Source: Streptomyces asoensis (GTDB lineage Bacteria > Actinomycetota > Actinomycetes > Streptomycetales > Streptomycetaceae). From it: a DNA stretch of 64,000 bases. Where the stretch lies: positions 558,001-622,000 of the forward strand of contig NZ_BNEB01000002.1 of NCBI RefSeq assembly GCF_016860545.1. Reading direction: 5' to 3'. Positions 26,470 through 34,526 of the stretch are shown here, piece after piece (position 1 is the first letter of the stretch; each line of letters begins with the position of its first letter). Position numbers and translations under genes: made by a program. The notes under the pieces are model-generated. The model did not search any database and was not told the origin of the DNA. It worked only from the letters and a program-made list of their open reading frames with translations.

Positions 26470-26664
26470 ATGGCCCTTACGGCACCGCGGACGACGTTCC
26501 GCACTCCGGGACGCACCGCGCGTCCCCGTCGCACGGGCCGTCGCCACCCCCTGGTGGCGACGCTGATGGCCCTTCCCCTGGCGGTCCTGCTCCTCGTCGT
26601 CTTCGACGGCTGGGAGACGGTGGCCACACAGGCGTCGTCCGTGGGAGTGATGCTGGGGCGCTGA
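26470..26664 (+). CDS. 64-residue single-span membrane protein
   Basis: The predicted peptide has an Arg/Pro/Thr-rich cytoplasmic N-terminus (about 28 residues), one membrane helix (PLVATLMALPLAVLLLVVF) and a short outer tail. A strong AGGAGAGG ribosome site lies before the ATG, and the gene is bounded by its own promoter-like element and a strong terminator, so it looks like a genuine monocistronic unit. No named family was recognised. Its size and topology fit small membrane regulators or assembly factors. Confidence 0.7.
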   Translation: MALTAPRTTFRTPGRTARPRRTGRRHPLVATLMALPLAVLLLVVFDGWETVATQASSVGVMLGR

Positions 26665-26751
26665 GCGGCGACCCCAGGCCCGGAAGAGCGGTCCGGGCGG
26701 GGACATCCACCCATGAAACCCCGTGGGGACGGGGGTGCGGCGGACGGCAAT

Positions 26752-26790
26752 AATGCAGGCGCAGCTGGGGAGCTGCGCCTGCATTGCTTT
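26752..26790 (+). terminator. Strong intrinsic terminator
   Basis: A perfect 15-bp stem (AATGCAGGCGCAGCT at 26752-26766, complement at 26771-26785) with a GGGG loop is followed by GCTTTT. This is one of the clearest rho-independent terminators in the window and ends the small membrane protein transcript. Confidence 0.9.
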
Positions 26791-26902
26791 TCCCGCACAT
26801 CGCCCGCGCACTCCCGCACCGCCGCACCCCGCCCCGCGACGCGCGGGGGTCCGGCTGCGTACCCTCGCGAGGAGACCCGCACCCCGCCGCCCTGGGAGCC
26901 CC

Positions 26903-27850
26903 GTGACCAGCCCCGCGACCGAGCGCCCCCTGCTCACCGATCTCACCCTGCGGGCCGGCGCCCGGGCCCACGAGATCACCTCGGCCTGTCCGTGCGGCGC
27001 GGCGACCCTCGCCGACCGCCCCGACGCCACCGTCGTCCGGCATGCCGGCACCGTCGCCAAGGCCCACGCCCCCGGCACGGACCCGGCCGGTCTCGCCCCC
27101 CGCCTCGCCCTGGCCGCCCGCCTCCCCGACGTCTTCCTCCCGCCGCTCGCACCGGCGGCGACCCCGCTGCACGGACGCCTGGTGACCTTCTGGCCGTACG
27201 GCACCCCGGTGGACCCGGAGGACCCGGACGCCGCGCCCTGGGAGGCCGCCGGGACCTTGCTCGCCCGGCTGCACCGCGCACCCGCCCCGGCCGCCCTGCC
27301 CGCGATGCGCGGACCCGCGAAGGCCGCCCACGCCGTGGCCCGGTTGCGCGCGGCCGGACCGCATCCGGCCGTCGCCCCCGTCCTGTCCGCCTGGCGCGCG
27401 CTCCCCGGCTGGGCCCGCGGCGAGGCCCCCGCGCCCGGCGCCGGCTCCGTCTGCCACGGTGACCTCCACCTCGGCCAGCTCGTCCGCCACCCGGCCCCCG
27501 ACGGCCCCTGGCGCCTGATCGACGTGGACGATCTCGGCGTCGGCGTCCCGGCCTGGGATCTCGCCCGCCCCGCCGCCTGGTACGCGTGCGGGCTGCTCCC
27601 GGCCGAGGAGTGGACCCGCTTCCTGACGGCCTACCGGAGCGGACACGGCCCCGCCGTGCCGCCCGACGGCGATCCCTGGGGCGCCCTGGACGTCCCGGCG
27701 CGCGCACTCACCGTGCAGAGTGCGGCACGGGCCGTCACCAAGGCGCTCGCGGACGGCCGTCCGCTCGACGAGGTCGAGCTGTGCCTGGTGGACGCCTGTG
27801 CCCGAATGGGTTTCGTCCCCCCGCAGTTGGCGGCGGATTCGGCGAAGTAG
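26903..27850 (+). CDS. APH-family phosphotransferase (aminoglycoside/choline kinase fold)
   Basis: This 315-residue protein has the APH-type catalytic loop CHGDLHLGQL and the metal-binding LIDVDDLGVG, both in the expected order, so it is a protein-kinase-like small-molecule kinase. The N-terminal lobe is divergent and Pro/Ala-rich. The substrate could be an antibiotic, a sugar such as maltose or fructosamine, or a choline-like amine. Nothing nearby decides it. The GTG at 26903 follows GGGAGCC. It stands between two terminators together with the next gene. Confidence 0.82.
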   Translation: MTSPATERPLLTDLTLRAGARAHEITSACPCGAATLADRPDATVVRHAGTVAKAHAPGTDPAGLAPRLALAARLPDVFLPPLAPAATPLHGRLVTFWPYGTPVDPEDPDAAPWEAAGTLLARLHRAPAPAALPAMRGPAKAAHAVARLRAAGPHPAVAPVLSAWRALPGWARGEAPAPGAGSVCHGDLHLGQLVRHPAPDGPWRLIDVDDLGVGVPAWDLARPAAWYACGLLPAEEWTRFLTAYRSGHGPAVPPDGDPWGALDVPARALTVQSAARAVTKALADGRPLDEVELCLVDACARMGFVPPQLAADSAK

Positions 27851-27931
27851 GGTGCAACCGACCGCAGCCGGACAGTGTCTGTCCTGGCGGCAGCCGAAAC
27901 AGCACCGACCGGCGAGGAGTTGAGCCGAACC

Positions 27932-28231
27932 ATGCAGTGCCCCAAGTGTCACGCCCAGATGCACACGTACAACCGCAACGGTGTCCAGATCGAACAGTGC
28001 AGCAACTGCCGTGGGATCTTCCTGGACTACGGCGAGCTGGAGGCGCTGACCCGCGTCGAGTCCCAGTGGTCCCAGCCGGCGCCGCCGCCCCCGGGAGCCC
28101 CGCAGGCGTACCCGGCCGCCCCGGCCGCTCCCGCCTGGGGCGCCCCGCACGGCGGCGGTCACCACGGCGGTGGTCACTACGGCGGCCACCACCGCCACAA
28201 GAGCTTCGGCCACATGCTGTTCTCCAGCTGA
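27932..28231 (+). CDS. Small zinc-ribbon protein (zf-TFIIB) with His/Gly-rich tail
   Basis: This 99-residue protein begins with a zf-TFIIB-type zinc ribbon (Cys3, Cys6, Cys23 and Cys26; MQCPKCHAQM and EQCSNCRGIFLDYGELE). A Pro/Ala-rich linker leads to a His/Gly-rich tail (GGGHHGGGHYGGHHRH) near the C-terminus that could bind metal. Proteins with this ribbon are common in actinobacteria, and their role is mostly undefined. The ATG at 27932 is about 12 nt after GAGGAG. It may be co-transcribed with the APH kinase, 81 nt upstream. Confidence 0.82.
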   Translation: MQCPKCHAQMHTYNRNGVQIEQCSNCRGIFLDYGELEALTRVESQWSQPAPPPPGAPQAYPAAPAAPAWGAPHGGGHHGGGHYGGHHRHKSFGHMLFSS

Positions 28232-28244
28232 GCCGGTATCGACA

Positions 28245-28279
28245 AGAAACCCCCGACCGCGAAGGCGGCCGGGGGTTCT
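28245..28279. terminator. Terminator hairpin before the tRNA cluster
   Basis: AGAAACCCCCGACCGC (28245-28260) pairs with GCGGCCGGGGGTTCT (28265-28279) with one mismatch. It can end the zinc-ribbon transcript on the plus strand and the tRNA transcript arriving on the minus strand. Confidence 0.75.
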
Positions 28280-28286
28280 CGGCGTG

Positions 28287-28358
28287 TGGACGATACTGGG
28301 ATTGAACCAGTGACCTCTTCCGTGTCAGGGAAGCGCTCTCCCGCTGAGCTAATCGTCC
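28287..28358 (-). tRNA. tRNA-Val (GAC)
   Basis: This 72-nt cloverleaf has acceptor GGACGAT/ATCGTCC, anticodon loop CTGACAC (anticodon GAC), T-loop TTCAATC and discriminator A. CCA is not encoded. It is the last gene of a minus-strand cluster Gly-Cys-Val-Val-Val and is identical to the copy at 28489-28560. Confidence 0.95.
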
Positions 28359-28392
28359 TCGGGGCCACGGCCCGGGTACCGTGTGTGCTGCG

Positions 28393-28464
28393 TGCGCGAT
28401 ACTGGGATTGAACCAGTGACCTCTTCCGTGTCAGGGAAGCGCTCTCCCGCTGAGCTAATCGCGC
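28393..28464 (-). tRNA. tRNA-Val (GAC), variant acceptor stem
   Basis: Same body as its two neighbours with anticodon GAC, but the acceptor stem is GCGCGAT/ATCGCGC instead of GGACGAT/ATCGTCC. The changes compensate each other, so the stem still pairs fully. Discriminator A, CCA not encoded. Confidence 0.95.
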
Positions 28465-28488
28465 GGGTTCGGATCCGCGAAGATCCAG

Positions 28489-28560
28489 TGGACGATACTG
28501 GGATTGAACCAGTGACCTCTTCCGTGTCAGGGAAGCGCTCTCCCGCTGAGCTAATCGTCC
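28489..28560 (-). tRNA. tRNA-Val (GAC)
   Basis: A 72-nt tRNA identical to the copy at 28287-28358, with anticodon GAC and discriminator A. It follows tRNA-Cys by only 4 nt in the direction of transcription, consistent with one polycistronic precursor. Confidence 0.95.
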
Positions 28561-28564
28561 TTGG

Positions 28565-28635
28565 AGGTGGAGACGGGATTTGAACCCGTGTAGACGGCTT
28601 TGCAGGCCGTTGCCTCGCCTCTCGGCCACTCCACC
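28565..28635 (-). tRNA. tRNA-Cys (GCA)
   Basis: A 71-nt cloverleaf with acceptor GGTGGAG/CTCCACC, anticodon loop CTGCAAA (GCA) and U as discriminator base, which is the identity element for CysRS. It is the only Cys tRNA in the window. Confidence 0.95.
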
Positions 28636-28673
28636 AGGAGTGCAGGGGACCGGGAAGACCCCTTGTTCCTTCG

Positions 28674-28746
28674 AGCGGACGACGAGGCTCGAACTCGCGA
28701 CCTCAACCTTGGCAAGGTTGCGCTCTACCAACTGAGCTACGTCCGC
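28674..28746 (-). tRNA. tRNA-Gly (GCC)
   Basis: A 73-nt cloverleaf with acceptor GCGGACG/CGTCCGC, anticodon loop TTGCCAA (GCC) and discriminator U. It is the first gene of the minus-strand tRNA cluster. Confidence 0.95.
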
Positions 28747-28936
28747 TTGTCGTTTCCGGTCGGCTCTCGCGTCCCGGCGACGTGTTGAACTCTAGCGGAT
28801 TCCCGGGCCAGCACAAAAACGCGTTTGCGCAGCGTGCTGCGCTGTCCCCGATCGAGGGCCTGGTCAGGGCAGTCGGCCGGAACATGCGGGACATGCCGGG
28901 ACCGCGTCCCGCCGGACCCGCCATACACTCGACCAC

Positions 28937-30061
28937 GTGCTCGATCTCCCGCCGTTCGCCCGTTTCGGCACCCGTGTCGCCACCGGCCTCCTGGACGTGA
29001 CCAGCGATCCCGCGGCCCTCGGCAGTGCCGGATTCTGGGCCGTCGTCGCCGACTTCGAGGGCCGGACGGTCTGCGCGCGCTTCGCCGAGTTGCGCGAGGA
29101 GGCCGTACCCGCCCCGGTGCCCGGCGCGTGGCGGGGACCCTCGGCCGGTGACTGGACGTCGTCGCTCGACCGCGCCGCGTACACGGCGGGGGTGCGCCGG
29201 ATCCGCGAGCACATCGCGGCCGGCGAGGTGTACCAGGCCAACCTCTGCCGGGTGCTGACCGCGCCGGTCGGGTCCGACGCCGACGTGGACGCCCTCGCCG
29301 CCCTGCTGGCACGCGGCAATCCGGCGCCCTACGCAGGAACGATTCGCCTCCCCGCGCACGGCGTCGAGACGGCCACCGCGTCCCCCGAGCTCTTCCTGCG
29401 CCGCGACGGACGGGTCGTCGAGTCCGGCCCCATCAAGGGCACCGGGCGCACCGAGGCGGACCTCCTCGACAAGGACTACGCCGAGAACGTGATGATCGTG
29501 GACCTCGTCCGCAACGACCTCGGGCAGGTCTGCGCCACCGGCACGGTGACCGTCCCCGACCTCTGCGCCGTCGAGAAGCACCCGGGCCTGGTCCACCTCG
29601 TCTCCACGGTCCGCGGCGAACTGCGCGAGGGCGCCGGCTGGCCCGAACTCGTCGAGGCCGCCTTCCCGCCCGGTTCGGTCACCGGCGCCCCCAAGTCCAG
29701 CGCGCTGCGGATCATCGACGCGCTCGAGACGGCGCCCCGCGGCCCGTACTGCGGCGGCATCGGCTGGGTCGACGCGGACCGGGGGACGGGCGAGCTGGCG
29801 GTGGGCATCCGCACCTTCTGGATCGACCGCCCCTCCGCGGACTCGGCCCTGCTCCGCTTCGGCACCGGAGCGGGCATCACCTGGGGCTCGGACCCCGAGG
29901 CGGAGTGGGCGGAGACCGAGCTGAAGGCCTCCCGGCTGCTCGCGATAGCGTCGGGAACCCATGAGGTCACAGGGGCGTACGAGGTCAGGGAATCGTACGA
30001 GGCGACGGGACCGTGCGGGACGACGGGACCGTACGAGGTCGAGGAAGAAGGACTGACGTGA
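28937..30061 (+). CDS. pabB: Chorismate-binding enzyme, aminodeoxychorismate synthase component I
   Basis: This 374-residue protein is of the chorismate-binding family. HIAAGEVYQANLCR, SPELFLRR, GPIKGTGRTEAD and GAPKSSALRIIDALE match aminodeoxychorismate/anthranilate synthase large subunits, and the PIKGT form with the pabC gene next door favours p-aminobenzoate synthesis for folate. It lacks the long N-terminal domain of TrpE. The GTG at 28937 lies 7 nt after a TACACT -10 (28924-28929), so the mRNA is probably leaderless. The last 30 residues are an odd repetitive acidic tail (EV, YE, TGP). It overlaps pabC by 4 nt. Confidence 0.9.
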   Translation: MLDLPPFARFGTRVATGLLDVTSDPAALGSAGFWAVVADFEGRTVCARFAELREEAVPAPVPGAWRGPSAGDWTSSLDRAAYTAGVRRIREHIAAGEVYQANLCRVLTAPVGSDADVDALAALLARGNPAPYAGTIRLPAHGVETATASPELFLRRDGRVVESGPIKGTGRTEADLLDKDYAENVMIVDLVRNDLGQVCATGTVTVPDLCAVEKHPGLVHLVSTVRGELREGAGWPELVEAAFPPGSVTGAPKSSALRIIDALETAPRGPYCGGIGWVDADRGTGELAVGIRTFWIDRPSADSALLRFGTGAGITWGSDPEAEWAETELKASRLLAIASGTHEVTGAYEVRESYEATGPCGTTGPYEVEEEGLT

Positions 30062-30879
30062 AGATCTGGCTCGACGGCGGACTCCAGGACAGCGGGTCCG
30101 CCCGTGTCTCCGTCTTCGACCACGGGCTGACCGTGGGCGACGGCATCTTCGAGACGGTGAAGACGGTGGACGGCGCGACCTTCGCGCTGACCCGCCATCT
30201 CGACCGGCTGACCCGCTCCGCGCGCGGGCTCGGCCTGCCGGATCCCGACCACGACGAGATCCGCCGCGCCTGCGCCGCCGTCGTCGAGGCCAACCCGGTG
30301 CCGCTCGGCCGGCTCCGCATCACCTACACCGGCGGCCACGGCCCTCTCGGCTCGGACCGCGGCGAACAGGGCCCCACCCTCGTCGTCGCCCTCGGCGGGA
30401 CCACCCGGCGCGCCGACTCCACGGCCGTCATCACGGTCCCGTGGACCCGCAACGAACGCGGTGCGCTCACCGGCCTGAAGACCACCTCGTACGCCGAGAA
30501 CGTCGTCGCCCTGGCCCGCGCCCACCAACACGACGCCACCGAGGCCCTGTTCGCCAACACGGCCGGGCGGCTCTGCGAGGGCACCGGGTCCAACGTCTTC
30601 GTCGTCCTCGACGGCGAGATCCACACGCCGCCGCTCGCCTCGGGCTGCCTCGCGGGCATCACGCGGGAACTGACCGTCGAGTGGACCGGCGCGAAGGAGA
30701 CGGACCTGCCGCTGGACGTGCTGGAGCGGGCCGACGAGGTCTTCCTCACCTCCACCCTGCGCGACGTCCAGGGCGTGCACCGCGTCGACGGGCGCGAACT
30801 GCCGGGCGCGCCGGGGCCGGTGACCGCCAAGGCGATGCGGATCTTCACCGAGCGCTCCGGCGACGACCTCGACCCGTAG
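30058..30879 (+). CDS. pabC: 4-amino-4-deoxychorismate lyase (class IV aminotransferase)
   Basis: This 273-residue PLP enzyme of fold type IV has SVFDHGLTVGDGIFETVK near the N-terminus and the PLP lysine in GLKTTSYAENVVA. It splits aminodeoxychorismate into p-aminobenzoate and pyruvate. GTG at 30058 overlaps the pabB stop (GTGA), with GAGGAAGAAGG as the ribosome site. Family members can also be branched-chain or D-amino acid transaminases. The coupling to pabB favours PabC. Confidence 0.9.
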   Translation: MKIWLDGGLQDSGSARVSVFDHGLTVGDGIFETVKTVDGATFALTRHLDRLTRSARGLGLPDPDHDEIRRACAAVVEANPVPLGRLRITYTGGHGPLGSDRGEQGPTLVVALGGTTRRADSTAVITVPWTRNERGALTGLKTTSYAENVVALARAHQHDATEALFANTAGRLCEGTGSNVFVVLDGEIHTPPLASGCLAGITRELTVEWTGAKETDLPLDVLERADEVFLTSTLRDVQGVHRVDGRELPGAPGPVTAKAMRIFTERSGDDLDP

Positions 30880-30971
30880 GACACCCGAAGCGGCCCGCAC
30901 GCGCACCCGGACGCGGCCGCATGCAGTGACGGGCCGGCGGCACGGGTTCGTGCGGACCCGGGGAAAACAGG

Positions 30972-31000
30972 CTGACGTCGCCCGCCTTGGCGGGTAGAAA
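30972..31000 (+). promoter_or_regulatory. Promoter of the double-GNAT gene (leaderless)
   Basis: CTGACG (30972-30977) and TAGAAA (30995-31000) are 17 bp apart, and the start codon at 31008 falls 7 nt after the -10. No Shine-Dalgarno sequence is present, so a leaderless transcript is likely. Confidence 0.6.
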
Positions 31001-31007
31001 GCCCCTG

Positions 31008-31832
31008 ATGACCACGACCCTGCGGCCGACCGAGCCGCTTCAGCGCACCGCCGACGGGGCGCTGTCGCGCCACTACCAGGTCTGCGTGAACAGCCGTCCC
31101 GTCGGATCGGTCCACCTCTCCGCCTCCGCGGCCTCCGGCACCCGGGCCGCCCGGATCACCGACCTGCGCATCGACGAACCGGACCGTCACCGCGGCCGGG
31201 GCACGGTGGCCGCGCTGGCCGCCGAGGAGGTGGCCCGCGGCTGGGGCTGCGGGCGGATCGACGTCACGGTGCCCGCCGAAGCGGGGCACGCGCTCCGGCT
31301 CGCGACGGCGCTCGGCTACGTCCACCGCAACCGCGGGATGGAGAAGCCGCTCGACGCCACCGCGCCCCGGCTGCCCGACGGCAGCCGGGGCAGGCCCATG
31401 ACCGAGGCCGAGTACCTGCCCTGGCGCGAGCACGAGGTCGCTTCCTACGCGCGCGACTGGGCGGACCGGGGAATGCCCGAGGACGAGGCGTGGGACCGGT
31501 CGCGGCGCGACCACGAGACGCTGCTGCCGCAGGGTCTTGCGACGCAGGACATGCTGTTCAGCGTCCTGGAGCACGACGGCACCCGAGTGGGCACGCTGTG
31601 GCTGGCGCTCCTCGGGGACAAGGCCTTCGTCTACGACGTCGAGGCCGACGAGTCCTTCCGCGGCCGGGGCCACGGACGTTCCCTGATGCTGCTGGCGGAG
31701 GCCCAGGCTGTCGCCGCCGGCAAGCGCGTCCTCGGCCTCAACGTCTTCGCCGGCAACACCCCGGCCGAGCGGCTCTACGAGTCGCTCGGCTACCTGCCCG
31801 TGACCCACTCGATGTACAAGAACCTGCTCTGA
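31008..31832 (+). CDS. Tandem GNAT acetyltransferase
   Basis: This 274-residue protein contains two GNAT-like halves. The N-terminal half has DLRIDEPDRHRGRGTVAALA and ALRLATALGYVHRN. The C-terminal half has VEADESFRGRGHGRSLMLLA and AERLYESLGYLPV, with the better acetyl-CoA motif. Similar tandem proteins include mycothiol synthase, but the length and sequence here do not let me assign that role, so the substrate is unknown. The start at 31008 is supported by the promoter position. It converges on the thioredoxin-fold gene, with 25 nt between stops. Confidence 0.83.
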   Translation: MTTTLRPTEPLQRTADGALSRHYQVCVNSRPVGSVHLSASAASGTRAARITDLRIDEPDRHRGRGTVAALAAEEVARGWGCGRIDVTVPAEAGHALRLATALGYVHRNRGMEKPLDATAPRLPDGSRGRPMTEAEYLPWREHEVASYARDWADRGMPEDEAWDRSRRDHETLLPQGLATQDMLFSVLEHDGTRVGTLWLALLGDKAFVYDVEADESFRGRGHGRSLMLLAEAQAVAAGKRVLGLNVFAGNTPAERLYESLGYLPVTHSMYKNLL

Positions 31833-31857
31833 CGCGCCTGCTCGGGCCCCGGCCGTC

Positions 31858-32421
31858 TCAGACCTGCTCGGCCAGCAGCCGGTCGGCGATCTCCTCGATG
31901 CGCTCGCGCAGCCCCTCCTGGCTCTTGCCGCCGTCGAGGCGCTCTCCGCCGATGACGTACGTCGGGGTGCCGGTGACGCCGATCGCCTTGCCCTCGGCCT
32001 GGTCGGCGTCCACGATCAGGATGTGCCGTCCGTCGATCAGGGCGGTGTCGAACTCCTCGGCGTCGAGACCGAGTTCGCGGGCGATCTCGACCAGGAGGGG
32101 TTCGCCCCCGCGGTCCAGTTCCTCGGCCCGGCCCAGTACGGCCTCGATGTACGGCCACCCCTGGCCCTGCTCCAGCGCCTCCTCGGCGGCCTGAGCGGCG
32201 GCGAAGGCGTGCTTGTGCTTCTCCAGCGGGAAGTGCCGCAGGCGCGGCTCCAGCCGGTCGCCGTACCGCTCGCGCAGGGCGCGCAGGTCGTCGAGAGCGC
32301 CGCGGCAGTCCGGGCACTGGAGCTCGCACCAGATGTCGAGGACGACGGCGGGACGGCCGGCCGTGCCGGACGCGGGCAACGGTGCCGGGGCGGGGGAGGA
32401 GGTCGGGGACGAGTCGCTCAT
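31858..32421 (-). CDS. DsbA/thioredoxin-fold oxidoreductase, cytoplasmic
   Basis: This 187-residue protein has a thioredoxin-fold active site C36-P-D-C39 preceded by DIWCELQ, and a cis-proline loop GVTGTPTYVIGG, as in DsbA-like and thioredoxin_4 proteins. It has no signal peptide (the N-terminus is Ser/Pro/Ala-rich and not hydrophobic), so it probably works inside the cell as a disulfide or detoxification enzyme. The C-terminal helices (GLRERIEEIADRLLAEQ) are typical. It is a single gene with its own upstream region. Confidence 0.85.
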   Translation of the reverse strand: MSDSSPTSSPAPAPLPASGTAGRPAVVLDIWCELQCPDCRGALDDLRALRERYGDRLEPRLRHFPLEKHKHAFAAAQAAEEALEQGQGWPYIEAVLGRAEELDRGGEPLLVEIARELGLDAEEFDTALIDGRHILIVDADQAEGKAIGVTGTPTYVIGGERLDGGKSQEGLRERIEEIADRLLAEQV

Positions 32422-32754
32422 GGGACAAGTCTCCCAGCCCGCGCGGGCCCCTACCGACCCGGACCGCGGATCCGCCGACCGGCCCGCGCCGACCGCGGAT
32501 CCGCCGACCGCGAGTCCGGCACCGACGACGTCGTCCCCGAGTTCCCCCCGAGTTCCTCTCGATCTCTCCCCGGCGGTACGTGGGGTGCGGCACCTGCGGA
32601 GGAGCCGACCCGGAGATGTCCCTGATGTCCGGCCGGAGGATGGCCCGCGAGTGGTGCGCAGGTGCAGGATGGAAGGGACGAGGCGCGGACCTCACCGGCC
32701 GCGCGCCGAGTCGGCGTGACCTCTGCCCGAGTGAGCCGAAGCCTGGAGGACCGG
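32422..32754. repeat. Divergent spacer with a 20-bp direct repeat
   Basis: A 20-bp sequence, GACCGCGGATCCGCCGACCG, occurs twice (32462-32481 and 32491-32510), 29 bp apart. The rest of the 333-nt spacer is GC-rich with no accepted coding frame. TGGAGGA at its end is the ribosome site of the next gene. Confidence 0.5.
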
Positions 32755-33213
32755 ATGATTGCCGAGACCGTCTGTTCCGCCGTCGCCGCGGTGGGCCTGG
32801 GTATCGCGGTGGTCACGGCCTACCGCAAGCGTTATCTGGCGGCCGCCCGTATCGCGGCCTACTCCCTCGTGCCGCTGGGCCTCGTGATGACGGGCATCGT
32901 CGAGTGGCTCGCCGACACCGCCTTCAGTCCGACGGCCTGGGCGGGCTTCGCCGTCCTCGGCGGGGCCTGGGCCCTGTTCGCCACCACCCGCGCGGTGGAG
33001 CGCCGCCGGGGCGGCACCCGCAAGGAACGCAGAGCGGCGGCCCGCTCGGCCCGGGCCGAGGCCGTGGCTCCCGCCGCCTCCGCGCCCTCCCTGGGACAGT
33101 CGGGCTCCCGCCCGGCGTCCGGGCCCGCGGCGGCCCCCCGCGCGACCGGCGGCTCCGGCGGCTCCGACGATTTCAGCGACATCGAGGCCATCCTCAAGAA
33201 GCACGGCATATGA
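32755..33213 (+). CDS. Membrane protein with disordered C-terminal tail
   Basis: This 152-residue protein has about three N-terminal membrane helices (VCSAVAAVGLGIAVVTAY, AAYSLVPLGLVMTGIVEWLA and AWAGFAVLGGAWALFATTRA) followed by a charged Arg/Ala-rich and then Ser/Gly/Pro-rich tail of about 70 residues. It ends in a conserved-looking acidic motif, DDFSDIEAILKKHGI, which looks like a protein-binding tail. No enzymatic motif was seen. ATG 32755 has CTGGAGGA upstream. Family unnamed to me. Confidence 0.8.
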   Translation: MIAETVCSAVAAVGLGIAVVTAYRKRYLAAARIAAYSLVPLGLVMTGIVEWLADTAFSPTAWAGFAVLGGAWALFATTRAVERRRGGTRKERRAAARSARAEAVAPAASAPSLGQSGSRPASGPAAAPRATGGSGGSDDFSDIEAILKKHGI

Positions 33214-33424
33214 ATCACGCCGGGTGAACCACGCCGGCCGGACCGCGCGAGCCGATGGACCCGGGGCCGAGCGGCGGTCCGGTGATCGAAACGACACAGT
33301 CGGCCCCGCCCGCGCGCGGAAGTGATCACCGCCCGACAGCGCCCTCACGGAATCGGCGCACTCCCGTTCATTCCGCGCGCGTGATCGCGCGAGGGGCGTC
33401 CCCTACGTCATCATCGCCCGCGAG

Positions 33425-33577
33425 ATGCTGGACACGACACAGAGCGACGCCCCGCCGGAGCAGGACGAGCCGCGCGGTTGCCTCTTCGCCCTTTCCCAGC
33501 CACCGCTGATGATCTTCCTTGCGGTGATCGGGTGTCTGCTGCTCATGGCTTCGCTGCATGATCTGCTGCTGCTCTGA
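33425..33577 (+). CDS. 50-residue single-span membrane protein
   Basis: This short frame encodes an acidic N-terminus (TTQSDAPPEQDEPRG) and one hydrophobic helix (LMIFLAVIGCLLLMASLHDL) ending in four leucines. Charge distribution and hydrophobic periodicity look like a genuine small membrane protein. The ribosome site before ATG 33425 is poor (CGAG), so the start is uncertain. It lies alone between a membrane gene and a convergent CGNR gene. Function unknown. Confidence 0.5.
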   Translation: MLDTTQSDAPPEQDEPRGCLFALSQPPLMIFLAVIGCLLLMASLHDLLLL

Positions 33578-33787
33578 GCCGTACCCGCGGTCCCCGGCGT
33601 CACCCGCCGGGGCCGCGTCGGCATCGACCGACACGACAGTGCCGCGCTGCCCCGGGTGCCGCGTGCGCCGTGTGAGCCGGGCTCCCGCCGAGCGGGACGG
33701 ACCGGCCGAGGCGACCCGGTGGGCCGGGTGGGCCGAAAAGACGCCCTGAAGCGGGCCGGCCGAGGTGACCTGGTGCGCCGGCCGCCG

Positions 33788-34348
33788 TCAGCCCGCCGCT
33801 TCCTTGCGACGCGCCCGGTAGGCGGCGACATGCAGACGGTTGCCGCAGGTGCGGCTGTCGCAGTACCGCCGGGAGCGGTTGCGGGAGAGGTCCACGAAGG
33901 CACGCCGGCAGTCCGGCGCCTCACAGCGGCGCAGCCGCTCCTGTTCGCCGGCCACCACGAAGAACGCCAGCGCCATGCCGCAGTCGGCCGCCAGGTGGTC
34001 GGCGACGGAGGCGCCGGGCGCGAAGTAGTGCACGTGCCAGTCGTAGCCGTCGTGGTCGGTGAGGCGCGGCGTGGTGCCCGCGGCCGCGACCAACTCGTTG
34101 ATCAGCCCGGCGGCGACGCGCGGGTCCGACGCCGCGAAGATCCCGGCGAACCGTCCACGGATCTTGCGTACCGCGGACAGGTCGAACTCGGAGAGCACGC
34201 CCACATCGCTGATCTCGTGCTTTCGTACGAAATCAGCGAGGGCGGCGACATCCGGCAGCGCGTCCGGAGCCGTCTCGTCCTCCGGTGCGGTGTTCACCAG
34301 TTCCACCACGGCGTCCAGCGCGCACCGGGTGTCGTGGGTGATCAGCAC
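33788..34348 (-). CDS. CGNR zinc-finger protein with ABATE domain
   Basis: This 186-residue protein has the N-terminal stress-sensor-like ABATE region (about residues 8-125, DAVVELVNTAP to the DWHVHYF segment) and a C-terminal CGNR zinc finger (RRCEAPDCRRAFVD, then RRYCDSRTCGNR), with four zinc-binding Cys and a basic end. These are putative transcription regulators. The GTG at 34348 is chosen since GGGAGCG lies 6 nt upstream. The longer upstream frame is Pro/Arg-rich and unlikely. Targets are unknown. Confidence 0.88.
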   Translation of the reverse strand: MLITHDTRCALDAVVELVNTAPEDETAPDALPDVAALADFVRKHEISDVGVLSEFDLSAVRKIRGRFAGIFAASDPRVAAGLINELVAAAGTTPRLTDHDGYDWHVHYFAPGASVADHLAADCGMALAFFVVAGEQERLRRCEAPDCRRAFVDLSRNRSRRYCDSRTCGNRLHVAAYRARRKEAAG

Positions 34349-34526
34349 ATTTCGCTCCCTGGCCTGGGGTCGGGCGGGCGCCCGCCGATGCTGGCCGATG
34401 GTAGCCGTACCGGGCCGCCGGGCAAGGGCCGCGCGAGGAGCGGATCCCGCGGACGCCGGTGCGGCCGGGCCGGGGGAGACCCCGCGCACCCTCCGTGAGC
34501 AGGGCGACGGGTGCCCCGGTGAGCAC

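Noticed and set aside
28383..28583. Short plus-strand frames with the peptide DTGIEPVTSSVSGKRSPAEL
   Set aside because: They are translations of the reverse strand of tRNA-Val genes, a common false annotation.
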